A program made the translations under genes and the position numbers. From Acidilobaceae archaeon (lineage in GTDB: Archaea; Thermoproteota; Thermoprotei_A; Sulfolobales; Acidilobaceae): a DNA stretch of 40,309 bases. Location of the stretch: positions 1 through 40,309 of the forward strand of contig JALUAM010000050.1 of the NCBI GenBank assembly GCA_027051095.1, in the 5' to 3' direction. Under the pieces are notes generated by a model, which worked only from the letters and a program-made list of their open reading frames with translations, had not been told where the DNA came from and ran no database searches. Within the stretch, counting starts at the first letter, position 1. The number at the start of each line of letters is the position of its first letter. Positions 32,358 through 39,620 of this stretch are shown one piece after another.

Positions 32358-33167
32358 ATGGCTGCTAGAGTGCTGGCGACTAACGACGACGGCGTATGGA
32401 GCCTCGGGCTAAAGCTGCTAGTGAAGGCGCTTAAGAGTGAAGGATTAGACGTTGTAGTCTATGCTCCACTGGGTGACTGGAGTGGCTCCGGCAAATGCAC
32501 GGGTAAGACTGATCCAAAGGCGATATTCAGGATAAGCCTAGCCGGGGTTAGCGGGTACGCTGTTAACGCTCCTCCAGCCATGTGCGTAGAGATAGGCCTA
32601 CTAGCAGAGCAGGGTTATGACGCTGTGGTTTCGGGTATAAATCAAGGGCCTAATGTAGGCGTTTACGATTTCTTCACAAGCGGGACTATAGGTGCGGCGC
32701 TTGAAGCGGCCCTCAGAGGGGTTCCCGCGGTAGCCGTTAGCAGCTACTGTGGCGATAAGCAGGGGGACTACGAGGATAAGTGTATGGGGCCTGCCGCGGT
32801 TGTCGCGGCAAAGATAACCTCGTTTATAGCTGAGAGGAGGCCCCAAACCTTCGACGTTGTAATAGTAAACGCTCCAAGGCCTCCCTGGAAAGGCGTCATC
32901 GAGGCAACAATGTATGTGGGTGCGCCGAGGCCTAGGTTAGAGTTGAGGGGGTTTAGGGCTGTGATAGGCCGCCTTGATCGAAGACGTTTCTACGCAGAAG
33001 CGCCTCAGGGCAGCGATGCGCGGGCAGTGCTAGAAGGCTATCTTGTATTGGTGACTGTTAGGGTTGGAAAGGATGGCGTCTATTGGGGTATAAGAGGGCG
33101 TGAGGCCGAGGACCTACGCTCGCTGGCTGAGAGGGCTGCAGTTGATATTGGTGCTGTTGAGCGTTGA
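32358..33167 (+). CDS. surE: SurE 5'/3'-nucleotidase
   Basis: This survival protein SurE homologue of about 269 residues is a metal-dependent nucleotidase removing phosphate from nucleoside 5'- and 3'-monophosphates. Motifs are VLATNDDGVWSLGLKLLVKA (Asp-Asp metal ligands), the phosphate-loop YAPLGDWSGSG, VSGINQGPNVG and SGTIGAALEAALRGVPAVAV. The ATG at 32358 is preferred over the upstream start at 32343 because the NDDG motif should lie close to the N-terminus. The 3' end overlaps the convergent recombinase gene by 110 bases. Confidence 0.92.
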   Translation: MAARVLATNDDGVWSLGLKLLVKALKSEGLDVVVYAPLGDWSGSGKCTGKTDPKAIFRISLAGVSGYAVNAPPAMCVEIGLLAEQGYDAVVSGINQGPNVGVYDFFTSGTIGAALEAALRGVPAVAVSSYCGDKQGDYEDKCMGPAAVVAAKITSFIAERRPQTFDVVIVNAPRPPWKGVIEATMYVGAPRPRLELRGFRAVIGRLDRRRFYAEAPQGSDARAVLEGYLVLVTVRVGKDGVYWGIRGREAEDLRSLAERAAVDIGAVER

Positions 33168-34149
33168 TAGCGGGAGGAGGCTCTGGATGATAGAAGCCTG
33201 CAACCTGCACGGAGGCGTTGAGCTGGTGCGGGGGCGTAGGTGTAGCCGTAGGTGCGGCTATAATAGCCGTTTCGGCCCGGTGGGCCAGAAACGCCTTCTC
33301 GTACTCCCTTAAAGCGTCCTCGGTGGTTAAGTGGAGGTACACTTGAGTCACTTTTATGTCGCTGTGGCCTAAGAGCTTCTGGAGAGACGCTAGGCTTATA
33401 CCCCTCCTTAGCGCCTCGGTGGCAAAAGTATGCCTGAGAATGTGAGGGGAAACCCTGCGCGGGTCGACCCCCGCCCTCTCAGCCAGCTTCTTAATCCTCT
33501 TATAAACCGCTTTATAAGATAGAGGGATAACTCTGCCTTTCCACCCACTCCTAACACCAGCCTCCATGATTAGGGTTCTAGAGATAGGTCCTAGGGCTAC
33601 CAGTCTCTCCTTTCCATACTTTCCCCTGACTCTGGCAACGCCGCGCTCCAGGTCGACATCCTTGTATTCCAGGGAGAGCAGTTCGCCGACTCTCATCCCT
33701 GTCTCAGCCATGAGTGCTACTATGAGGGCGTCGTAAAGGTCTCTTGCAGCTGATATGAGGGCTTCAACCTCGCCCCATGATAAGGCGCCTCTAACCCTTC
33801 TAGGCCCTTTAGGCAGAGCTGGAGCCTCGGTTAGCGAGCCGGCCCATTTAAGAAATTTTCTCACGAGCACGGTATAGTAGTGGGAGGTTGCTTGAGAAAG
33901 GCCTCCTTTAGACGCCATTCTAGAGAGCGAAGCAGACCAAGCCAGGTAATCGCTATCCCCCACAGAGTACATAGGCCTGTTGGGCCCTGCGAACTCAGCG
34001 AACCTTTTCAAAGCAGCCTTGTAGACCTTCAAGGTCCTATTGCTAGCCCCCGACGCCTCCAGGTATTTAAGAAATATCTCTATGGCCTGCTCGAGTGTTA
34101 GCCTTTCTAACCCCTTAGGAGGAGGAGGTAAGGGTATCGATAGCCGCAA
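33058..34149 (-). CDS. xerA: Tyrosine recombinase, Xer-like, with extra C-terminal tail
   Basis: This 363-residue recombinase has an N-terminal SAM-like core-binding domain (about 18-105) and a catalytic domain (about 120-290). Catalytic residues are Arg153 (ETGMRVGE), Lys177 (VRGKYGKERL), His236 and Arg239 (SPHILRHTFAT), His262 (LLGHSD) and Tyr271 (TQVYLHLTT). The pattern fits archaeal XerA, which resolves chromosome dimers at dif. Residues about 296-363 form a Pro/Gln/His-rich tail not expected in XerA; it is encoded opposite and past the surE end and may come from loss of the original stop. A mobile-element integrase is the alternative, since a tRNA-like sequence lies just upstream. Confidence 0.88.
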   Translation of the reverse strand: MRLSIPLPPPPKGLERLTLEQAIEIFLKYLEASGASNRTLKVYKAALKRFAEFAGPNRPMYSVGDSDYLAWSASLSRMASKGGLSQATSHYYTVLVRKFLKWAGSLTEAPALPKGPRRVRGALSWGEVEALISAARDLYDALIVALMAETGMRVGELLSLEYKDVDLERGVARVRGKYGKERLVALGPISRTLIMEAGVRSGWKGRVIPLSYKAVYKRIKKLAERAGVDPRRVSPHILRHTFATEALRRGISLASLQKLLGHSDIKVTQVYLHLTTEDALREYEKAFLAHRAETAIIAAPTATPTPPHQLNASVQVAGFYHPEPPPAINAQQHQYQLQPSQPASVGPRPHALLYPNRRHPFQP

Positions 34150-34233
34150 CCCTCGCCCCCTATAAGCTTTGCATTATAGTGAACGGCTTAGAACCGCTGA
34201 GGGGATGATACTGCGGTATTTCCGTTGCTCGGC

Positions 34234-34327
34234 TAATAGCGTGTAGTGGTAATAACGCGTTAGGGATTTGAACCGCGACCCGCAACACTCGACTAAGCAC
34301 CCCGCTAAGCTAGCCGTTAATAGCGTG
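34234..34327. repeat. Ten-base direct repeats around a degenerate tRNA-like sequence
   Basis: TAATAGCGTG occurs at 34234-34243 and again at 34318-34327, exactly 84 bases apart, and flanks a tRNA-like segment. A second short direct repeat, GTGAACGG, is at 34179-34186 and 34325-34332. They lie next to the recombinase gene and could be traces of integration or excision. Confidence 0.45.
34249..34318 (-). pseudogene. Degenerate tRNA-like sequence
   Basis: On the minus strand the order is: a half-acceptor TAACG, a D-arm-like TAGCTTAGCGGGGTGCTT, a loop reading GTGTTGC (would give anticodon GTT, Asn), a T-arm-like CGCGGTTCAAATCCC, and CGTTA closing the acceptor. The anticodon and T stems have several mismatches, and the acceptor pairs only five bases. 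It is not a working tRNA by inspection, but the TTCAAATCC loop and the D-arm resemblance are unlikely to be chance. Its position beside a recombinase gene suggests a relic att site. Confidence 0.45.
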
Positions 34328-34367
34328 AACGGTTTGATCCGAAAATCTGGAGCGGGGGTAAATAGTA

Positions 34368-35990
34368 TTGCCTTTATGGAGGATCCCTAAGCCTAAGAAC
34401 GAGAAGTTCCTAGGCTTCGAGCCTGGAACTAAGGAGAGAGAGCTTCTGAAGAAGAAGCTAGAGGAGATCAAGAACAAGACCGTAGAGATACCGCTGATAA
34501 TTGGCGGCAAAGAGGTTAAGACGGGGAACACGATAGAAATTAGGGCTCCCCATGAGAAGGATAGAGTACTAGCCATAGCTCACCTTGCAGGAGAAGAGGA
34601 GATCAGGGAGGCTATTGAGAAGGCTCTCGACGCTTGGACTAAGTGGAGCGAGATGGAGTGGTACCACAGAGTGGCTATATTCCTAAAGGCAGCCGACCTG
34701 CTGGCAGGACCTTACAGGATCGAGGCGGACGCAATAATAATGATGAATCATTCGAAGACGCCGTGGGAGGCTGAGATAGACCTAGCAGAGCTAGTCGACT
34801 TCTGGAGATTCGGCGCCTATTACACAAGATTCATATATGAGCAGCAGCCGGAGCAGGCCGAGGGCGAGATTAACAGGGTCGACTGGAGGCCCTTAGAGGG
34901 CTTCATACTAGCCATCCCGCCGTTCAACTTCTTCAGCATCGGAGGCAACCTGCCTTCAGCTCCGGCTATGGTAGGCAACGTGGTGATCTGGAAGCCTTCC
35001 AGGTGGGTTATATACTCAAACTATTTCATAATGAAGATACTGATGGAGGCTGGCCTGCCGCCGGGCGTAATAAACTTCGTGCCGTTCGAGTATAAGTACA
35101 CTAATATAGTGTTGAGCCATCCAGACTTCGCCGGCCTACACTTCACGGGTAGCTATTCCACCTTTGTGAGACTCTGGAAGATGATCTCTGCAAACCTCGA
35201 GAAGTATAGGAACTTCCCGAGAATAGTAGGCGAGACCGGAGGCAAGGACTTCATAGTGGTGCACCCCAGCGCTGATATAAGGGAGGCAGTGGTGGCAACT
35301 ATCCGAGGAGCCTTCGAGTATCAGGGTCAGAAGTGTAGCGCCGCTTCAAGGCTCTTCGTGCCCAAGAGTATATGGCCCAAGTTCTGGGAGATGATGAAGG
35401 CTGAGCTGGACAAGATAAAGGTCGGCCCCGTCGACGACTTCTCAGTCTTCATGGGGGCCCTGATAAGTGAGGAGCAGTTCAGGAAGGTCGTTAGCTACAT
35501 AGAGTACGCTAAGCAGCACCCCGAGGAGTACCAGATAATCTATGGCGGGAAGTACGATGACAGCAAGGGCTGGTTCGTCTGGCCCACGGTGATACTCACT
35601 AATAACCCGAAGGGTAAGCTTATGACTGAGGAGATCTTCGGACCCGTCTTGACGGTATACGTCTACGATGACGACAAATACGACGAGATCCTATGGATTG
35701 TTGACAAGGCGGCCCCCTACGGTCTAACGGGTAGCATCTTCGCTAAGGACAGAGAGGCTATAATGAAGGCTGAGAGGGCGTTGAGGTACGCTGCAGGCAA
35801 CTTCTATATCAACGATAAGCCCACGGGCTCTATAGTGGCTAGGCAGCCCTTCGGAGGCAGCAGGTGGAGCGGCACTAACGACAAGGCGGGCTGGTTCCTC
35901 AACTTACTCAAGTGGCTGACCCCAAGGAGCATCAAGGAGACGCTTGTGCCGCCCAAGGAGTGGCGGAGGCCGTACATGGAGCCAGAGTAG
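34368..35990 (+). CDS. Aldehyde dehydrogenase, 1-pyrroline-5-carboxylate dehydrogenase type
   Basis: This 540-residue NAD(P)-dependent aldehyde dehydrogenase likely oxidises glutamate gamma-semialdehyde (P5C) to glutamate in proline and arginine breakdown. Key residues are Asn187 (AIPPFNFF), Glu289 (IVGETGGKDF) and the nucleophile Cys323 (YQGQKCSAASR). The cofactor motif FTGSYSTF and the late EEIFGPVLTVYVYDDDKYDE and RQPFGGSRWSGTN are also seen. Length and the GETGGKDFIVVHPSADI spelling match P5C dehydrogenases. Start TTG at 34368, with no clear SD. A proline dehydrogenase partner is not nearby. The substrate call rests on the overall family pattern. Confidence 0.85.
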   Translation: MPLWRIPKPKNEKFLGFEPGTKERELLKKKLEEIKNKTVEIPLIIGGKEVKTGNTIEIRAPHEKDRVLAIAHLAGEEEIREAIEKALDAWTKWSEMEWYHRVAIFLKAADLLAGPYRIEADAIIMMNHSKTPWEAEIDLAELVDFWRFGAYYTRFIYEQQPEQAEGEINRVDWRPLEGFILAIPPFNFFSIGGNLPSAPAMVGNVVIWKPSRWVIYSNYFIMKILMEAGLPPGVINFVPFEYKYTNIVLSHPDFAGLHFTGSYSTFVRLWKMISANLEKYRNFPRIVGETGGKDFIVVHPSADIREAVVATIRGAFEYQGQKCSAASRLFVPKSIWPKFWEMMKAELDKIKVGPVDDFSVFMGALISEEQFRKVVSYIEYAKQHPEEYQIIYGGKYDDSKGWFVWPTVILTNNPKGKLMTEEIFGPVLTVYVYDDDKYDEILWIVDKAAPYGLTGSIFAKDREAIMKAERALRYAAGNFYINDKPTGSIVARQPFGGSRWSGTNDKAGWFLNLLKWLTPRSIKETLVPPKEWRRPYMEPE

Positions 35991-36138
35991 CGCAAGCCTA
36001 GAACCGCATAAATTTGGTTTTTGTGGGCCTTAATCCTATGCCCCGCCCACCAGTTTTAATACGTATGACAGCCACTTTTCCCGTCAAGCGTTAAGTTCCG
36101 GAGCCTTCTACTAGGAGTCTAGCTAGGAGGTGCAGTCT

Positions 36139-37557
36139 GTGGCGGCAGCCCACGATAAGACTCACATGGACTACGCCTATGAGCTCGACATCGCTGTTAA
36201 GCCCGACGCTAGGACACCCATATTCAATAAAGAGTATGGCTCCTTCAGTGGGGCCGGGGTGCCTCTGTTCAGCCTCGGCGGGGGCCCTCTAAGGTATGCT
36301 CTCTATGAAGTCCTGGTGAAGTTCCATGCGAGGCGAGGCTATTACGTGGTTGAAACCCCTATTATAGCCAGCACGGAGCTATTCAGGATATCGGGCCACT
36401 TGGAGTTTTACAGGGAAAACATGTACATCTTCAACATAGAGGACCACGAGTTCGCAGTGAAGCCTATGAACTGTCCTTACCATATACTCTTATTCATGAA
36501 CCAGGTTGCTAAATACCGCTCTAAGACGCCCTTGCCTTTCAAGGTGTTCGAGATAGGCAGGGTTCACAGGTATGAGCCGAGTGGTAGCGTGTACGGCTTG
36601 CTAAGGGTGAGGGGATTTACACAGGACGACGCTCACATAATAACCCCAGGGGAAAAAGCTGTAGAGACGGTCTACAGGGTCTTCGAAGAGATGAAGCTGG
36701 TCCTAGAAAAGATATTCAAGATAAAGGTGGGCCCCGAGACTTTCAGGGTTAGGCTCAGCATGGCGGATAGGAGCAAGATCGGGGAAGAGTACATGGGGAC
36801 TCTGCAGGAGTGGGTGGGGGCTGAGAGCGCTCTCGAGGAGGCAGCTAAGATTATAAGGGAGAGCCACGGCATAGAAATTGTCAAGCTTGAGGGGGAAGCT
36901 GCTTTCTACGGGCCCAAGCTGGACTTCATAATGGTTGTCGAGGAGGCGGGTGTGAGGAAGGAGTGGCAGATGGGCACTATACAGTTCGACTTCAACCTGC
37001 CCCGTAGGTTTAAGCTGTACCAGCTGACCCGGGAGTCTCACGGCATAGAAGATGTTTACATCATACACAGGGCTCTATTAGGTTCTATAGAGCGCTTCCT
37101 AGGGGCATACCTGGAGCACAGAAAGGGTAGGCTCCCCTTCGTGCTAGCACCGCTCCAGTTCGCGGTGGTTAAGGTCCTTACAGGCGACGAGAGTATAGAC
37201 AAGGAGATAGAGAGCGTTGCCGAGAGCCTCAAAGGGAAGCTGCTAGAGAGGGGCTTCAGGGTGGCCGTGATGGACTCGTCGAAGACAGGCCTCTCGGGCG
37301 ACGTGAAGAGGATGGAGTCCACGGTGAAGCCTTACATAGCCGTCTTCGTGGGCGCCAGGGAGGTGTCTGAGGGGAAGTTAGACGTGAGGCCGTTCAACCT
37401 GGAAGCCATGAAGAGGGATAGAGTTGTGATAGAGTATATGAGCGTGGAAGAGGCGGCGAGCATGCTGGAGAAGCTGGCAGCGGAGCTGGAGAAGCCTGTA
37501 GCCGAGCTAGCAGGCCAGGCGCCCAGGATACCGGGCGACTACACCCACATGGTGTGA
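36139..37557 (+). CDS. thrS: Threonyl-tRNA synthetase lacking the editing domain
   Basis: This 472-residue class II synthetase charges tRNA-Thr. Class II motifs are visible (RRGYYVVETPIIAST; FEIGRVHRYEPSGSVYGLLR; HRALLGSIERFLG). Zinc-binding Cys lies in KPMNCPYHI and the third His in YIIHRALLG, and the anticodon-binding domain follows (LPFVLAPLQFAVVKV). The usual N-terminal editing and TGS domains are absent: catalytic sequence begins within about 30 residues. Such catalytic-only ThrRS is known in some Crenarchaeota, including Aeropyrum, which also carry a separate editing protein to remove Ser-tRNA-Thr. I choose the GTG at 36139, with GGAGGT eight bases upstream. Confidence 0.93.
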   Translation: MAAAHDKTHMDYAYELDIAVKPDARTPIFNKEYGSFSGAGVPLFSLGGGPLRYALYEVLVKFHARRGYYVVETPIIASTELFRISGHLEFYRENMYIFNIEDHEFAVKPMNCPYHILLFMNQVAKYRSKTPLPFKVFEIGRVHRYEPSGSVYGLLRVRGFTQDDAHIITPGEKAVETVYRVFEEMKLVLEKIFKIKVGPETFRVRLSMADRSKIGEEYMGTLQEWVGAESALEEAAKIIRESHGIEIVKLEGEAAFYGPKLDFIMVVEEAGVRKEWQMGTIQFDFNLPRRFKLYQLTRESHGIEDVYIIHRALLGSIERFLGAYLEHRKGRLPFVLAPLQFAVVKVLTGDESIDKEIESVAESLKGKLLERGFRVAVMDSSKTGLSGDVKRMESTVKPYIAVFVGAREVSEGKLDVRPFNLEAMKRDRVVIEYMSVEEAASMLEKLAAELEKPVAELAGQAPRIPGDYTHMV

Positions 37558-37596
37558 CCCGGGCTTAGAATCAGAGTAGCTCGGCCATGAGGCAAC

Positions 37597-37606
37597 GCTT
37601 TATACC
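37597..37606 (+). promoter_or_regulatory. Box A promoter of tRNA-Val
   Basis: GCTTTATACC centred near 37601 lies about 34 bases before the tRNA 5' end, which places transcription start around 37627 with a short leader. Confidence 0.55.
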
Positions 37607-37634
37607 TCCCCCGGGAGAGTCTACCCTGGAATGG

Positions 37635-37712
37635 GGGCCCGTCGTCTAGCCCGGTTAGGACGCCGCCCTCACACGGCGGAGGTCCGGGGTTCAAATCCCC
37701 GCGGGCCCACCA
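37635..37712 (+). tRNA. tRNA-Val (anticodon CAC), CCA encoded
   Basis: The acceptor stem GGGCCCG pairs with CGGGCCC, with discriminator A and encoded CCA (37710-37712). The D-arm contains AGCCCGGTTAGGA, the anticodon arm CCGCCCTCACACGGCGG has the loop CTCACAC with anticodon CAC, and the T-arm is CCGGGGTTCAAATCCCCG. No intron. The sequence right after the CCA encodes an integrase-like C-terminus, so this tRNA probably served as an integration target. Confidence 0.95.
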
Positions 37713-37965
37713 CAGAGCCATTACAGAGCGGTTCTATACACTGGAGCTGCAGGTCCTGCTGGGCCATGCGGCCCGGGAGGTAGTCGAGAAGCACTACCTC
37801 CTCCGCGACCAGATCGAGGACCTGCGCCGGAAGTACGATCTCGCCATGTCTTACGTGCTGTGCCTGGGAGAGGAGGGGGGAGAAGGTGGGTGGTGGCTGA
37901 GCCTACGGCTCCTCACGGCCTCTCTAAGCCCGAGAGGGTGGCTAAGCTCTACCGTAAGAGGATAG
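37711..37965 (+). pseudogene. Remnant of an SSV-type integrase C-terminus (int(C))
   Basis: The open frame running out of the tRNA-Val gene encodes ITERFYTLELQVLLGH, then VVEKHYLLRDQIEDLRRKYD and further. An LGH box followed ten residues later by HY, and then by a basic helix, is the layout of the catalytic His and Tyr region of SSV-type tyrosine integrases (Tyr codon at 37795). The upstream catalytic boxes (Arg, Lys, HxxR) are missing, so this is a remnant only. The stop at 37963 lies inside the next gene. The orientation (sense with the tRNA) differs from SSV1. It is strong evidence for past site-specific integration at tRNA-Val. Confidence 0.6.
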
Positions 37966-38123
37966 TCCCGAGCGGCCGGGTCTACGTGCACAAGCTCGGC
38001 TACGACGCCTACAGGCTCGACGCTATACCTGGCGATGTCAGGAAAGAGTACGAGGAGAAGCGCCGGGCGGCGATGCAGCCCCTCCTGGAGGAGCTGGAAA
38101 AGGCGTGGCTAGGTGAGGGCTAG
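37893..38123 (+). CDS. Small basic protein of unknown function
   Basis: This protein of about 76 residues from the GTG at 37893 (GGAGGGGGG upstream; a GTG at 37860 would add 11 residues). It is basic and helical with LYRKRIVPSGRVYVHKLGYD in the middle, followed by DVRKEYEEKRRAAMQPLLEE. No family is recognised. It overlaps the integrase remnant at its start and meets the minus-strand small gene at its end with a four-base overlap. In the island context it may be a DNA- or RNA-binding accessory protein. Confidence 0.6.
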   Translation: MAEPTAPHGLSKPERVAKLYRKRIVPSGRVYVHKLGYDAYRLDAIPGDVRKEYEEKRRAAMQPLLEELEKAWLGEG

Positions 38124-38317
38124 GAGCGGGCAAGCCTCTTAAGCTCCCTTATGAGGTCCTTGTAGGTTATCTTGCCCAGTGTGAAGTCGTCTAGCAGCCT
38201 CCCCGCCTTCTCCCTGTCCCTCGCCTTGAGGTATAGTCTGTGGATTAGCAGGGTCCTCCTCTTAACTACGGCCTCGTGCCTCGCAACCTCCTTCTTAAGC
38301 GAGGACACCCCAGCCAC
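38120..38317 (-). CDS. Small helical protein downstream of the PIN gene
   Basis: This 65-residue basic helical protein (KKEVARHEAVVKRRTLLIHR, LDDFTLGKITYKDLIRELKR) has a GTG start preceded by GAGGGGGG. It starts 14 bases after the PIN-domain gene and shares its direction. Its size and location make it a candidate antitoxin or partner of the PIN protein, although no known antitoxin fold (AbrB, RHH, Phd) is evident. Function is not known. Confidence 0.6.
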   Translation of the reverse strand: MAGVSSLKKEVARHEAVVKRRTLLIHRLYLKARDREKAGRLLDDFTLGKITYKDLIRELKRLARS

Positions 38318-38331
38318 CCCCCTCTAAGAGG

Positions 38332-38727
38332 CTACTCTACGGGTATAAATATGGGTCTGCGCCCGGTCTGGTCGCTGTAGAACTGGAATAGCCTTAGATC
38401 GCACGTGGCGAGGATGGCGTCTAGCTCTATCGCGGACAGGGCTATCATGACGTCTGCTGGGCCGATCTCCCTAACCCACCTGCCATACCTGCCTAGCCTG
38501 CGCTCCAGCTCCCTAACCCTAGGCCCCTCTGGCTGGCCTAGCATCTCCATCGCCTGCCTCCTCAGCCACTCCCTCCCGCTGGCCTCTATGTCATAGAGGA
38601 CCGCGTACGTCAGGCACGCGTGCTCCAGGATGCACCTGGCTATGCTCCTCAGCGGCTCCCTGCCGCGCGCTGCTACCCATATCACGCATGTGTCAGCCAC
38701 TACCTCACAGCTCCTCCTCGCCGCCAT
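38332..38727 (-). CDS. PIN-domain protein (VapC-like ribonuclease)
   Basis: About 131 residues. The PIN fold is shown by VVADTCVIWVAARG near the N-terminus (first acidic residue, Asp), a central helical part with conserved Glu, ADVMIALSAIELDAILATCD (second acidic cluster) and LRLFQFY at the end. PIN domains are metal-dependent RNases, and many are VapC toxins. The ATG at 38727 overlaps the end of the upstream 232-residue gene, so both come from one mRNA; the next gene is a 65-residue helical protein. No upstream VapB-type antitoxin is visible; the partner may be one of the two neighbours. Confidence 0.72.
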   Translation of the reverse strand: MAARRSCEVVADTCVIWVAARGREPLRSIARCILEHACLTYAVLYDIEASGREWLRRQAMEMLGQPEGPRVRELERRLGRYGRWVREIGPADVMIALSAIELDAILATCDLRLFQFYSDQTGRRPIFIPVE

Positions 38728-39403
38728 ACTCGCCCTCCTCAAGGGCCTTCAGTATCTCCTCCTCGCTCGGCACCCCCTCCCTGCAGAGCACCTCTATGAG
38801 CACGGAGTAGCGTGTGCTCGGGGGTGGCCCCCGGGGCCTGTAAGCCCACTTTAAGCCTTCCCACGCTACTAGCCCGGCCATGGATTCTTTGAGCTCCTCG
38901 CAGTCCCCCCTCCTGGGCGCCGTGAGATATGGGGCTAACTCGGAAACGTCGCCTCTCTCGAGGAACCGCCGGAGGGCCTGCTTGAGGGCCTCAGCGCTAC
39001 GCTTACCCCACCTATATCCCCTAGCGAAGTCGTAGCTCACGCCCTCCTCGCCCCTCTTAACAATCGCCCTGGCGTCCTTCCCCGCTATGCGCCTGGGCAG
39101 CCTCTTCCTCCGCAGGGCGTAGGCTACCAGGCGCTTGATGACCCTAAGCTCAGCCTCGCTAGCCCCGTGTATCCTCGCGAGGCGTACAATGAACCTGAGG
39201 CGCCTCTCCGCCAGGTCCCAGGCCATCCTAATTTTCTTACAATCGTCGTTATCATACGTGTACCCCCTCCGCCAGTCCCTGAGGACCGCCCAGGCCAGCG
39301 CCACAGCCTCGCTAATAGTGTCCACCCCGGGCCTCTCGATCCTCCGGATAAACCAGCCCTCCCTCCGGGCCATGCAGCTATCTCTACCTTGATACACAGG
39401 CAT
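38705..39403 (-). CDS. Uncharacterised Arg-rich protein, 232 residues
   Basis: From the ATG at 39403, with GGAGGTGAGAGT directly ahead, the protein has 232 residues; the frame is open to 39502, but the longer start would run through the upstream gene. It is rich in Arg, Ala and Leu, with helical segments such as KKIRMAWDLAERRLRFIVRL and LRVIKRLVAYALRRKRLPRR. RGDCEELKESMAGLVAWEGL occurs later. No membrane segment or family is recognised. It overlaps the PIN gene by 23 bases and probably belongs to the same operon, so a nucleic-acid or PIN-related role is possible. Confidence 0.65.
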   Translation of the reverse strand: MPVYQGRDSCMARREGWFIRRIERPGVDTISEAVALAWAVLRDWRRGYTYDNDDCKKIRMAWDLAERRLRFIVRLARIHGASEAELRVIKRLVAYALRRKRLPRRIAGKDARAIVKRGEEGVSYDFARGYRWGKRSAEALKQALRRFLERGDVSELAPYLTAPRRGDCEELKESMAGLVAWEGLKWAYRPRGPPPSTRYSVLIEVLCREGVPSEEEILKALEEGEYGGEEEL

Positions 39404-39407
39404 ACTC

Positions 39408-39620
39408 TCACCTCCGGCCCCCAAGCAAGAGGAAGCCCAGGACAGCCGCGGCCAGGATGCCAGCCGGGACCAGCAGCCCACGGAGCCCGGAGCCGCCCTC
39501 ACCCTGGAGGGTGATGGTTTGGACCTGGGTAATGACAGTTGGCTTCCCAGATATCGTTGTGGTTATGATTTTCGTTGTCGTTGTGGTTATCGTTTGGTTT
39601 TCGTGACCGTCTGCCGCCAA
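39408..39620 (-). CDS. Thr-rich tail-anchored membrane protein, probably a surface protein end
   Basis: A 70-residue reading frame starts with TTG. It has a Thr-rich stalk (TITTTTTKIITTTISGKPTV, then VITQVQTITLQ) and one C-terminal membrane segment (LLVPAGILAAAVLGFLLLGG) ending with RR. That plan is typical of archaeal surface proteins held by a C-terminal helix. The upstream reading frame overlaps this one by 34 bases in a frame differing by one, so the two may be one protein split by an indel, or overlapping coupled genes. The next gene downstream (start 39403) follows within five bases. Confidence 0.55.
   Translation of the reverse strand: MAADGHENQTITTTTTKIITTTISGKPTVITQVQTITLQGEGGSGLRGLLVPAGILAAAVLGFLLLGGRR

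Noticed and set aside
37539-37721. Minus-strand ORF with ARGDLNPGPPPCEGG, reminiscent of int(N) fragments of SSV-type integrases
   Set aside because: It is the antisense reading of tRNA-Val. An in-frame TAG lies only a few codons upstream of its ATG, so no int(N) sequence precedes it.
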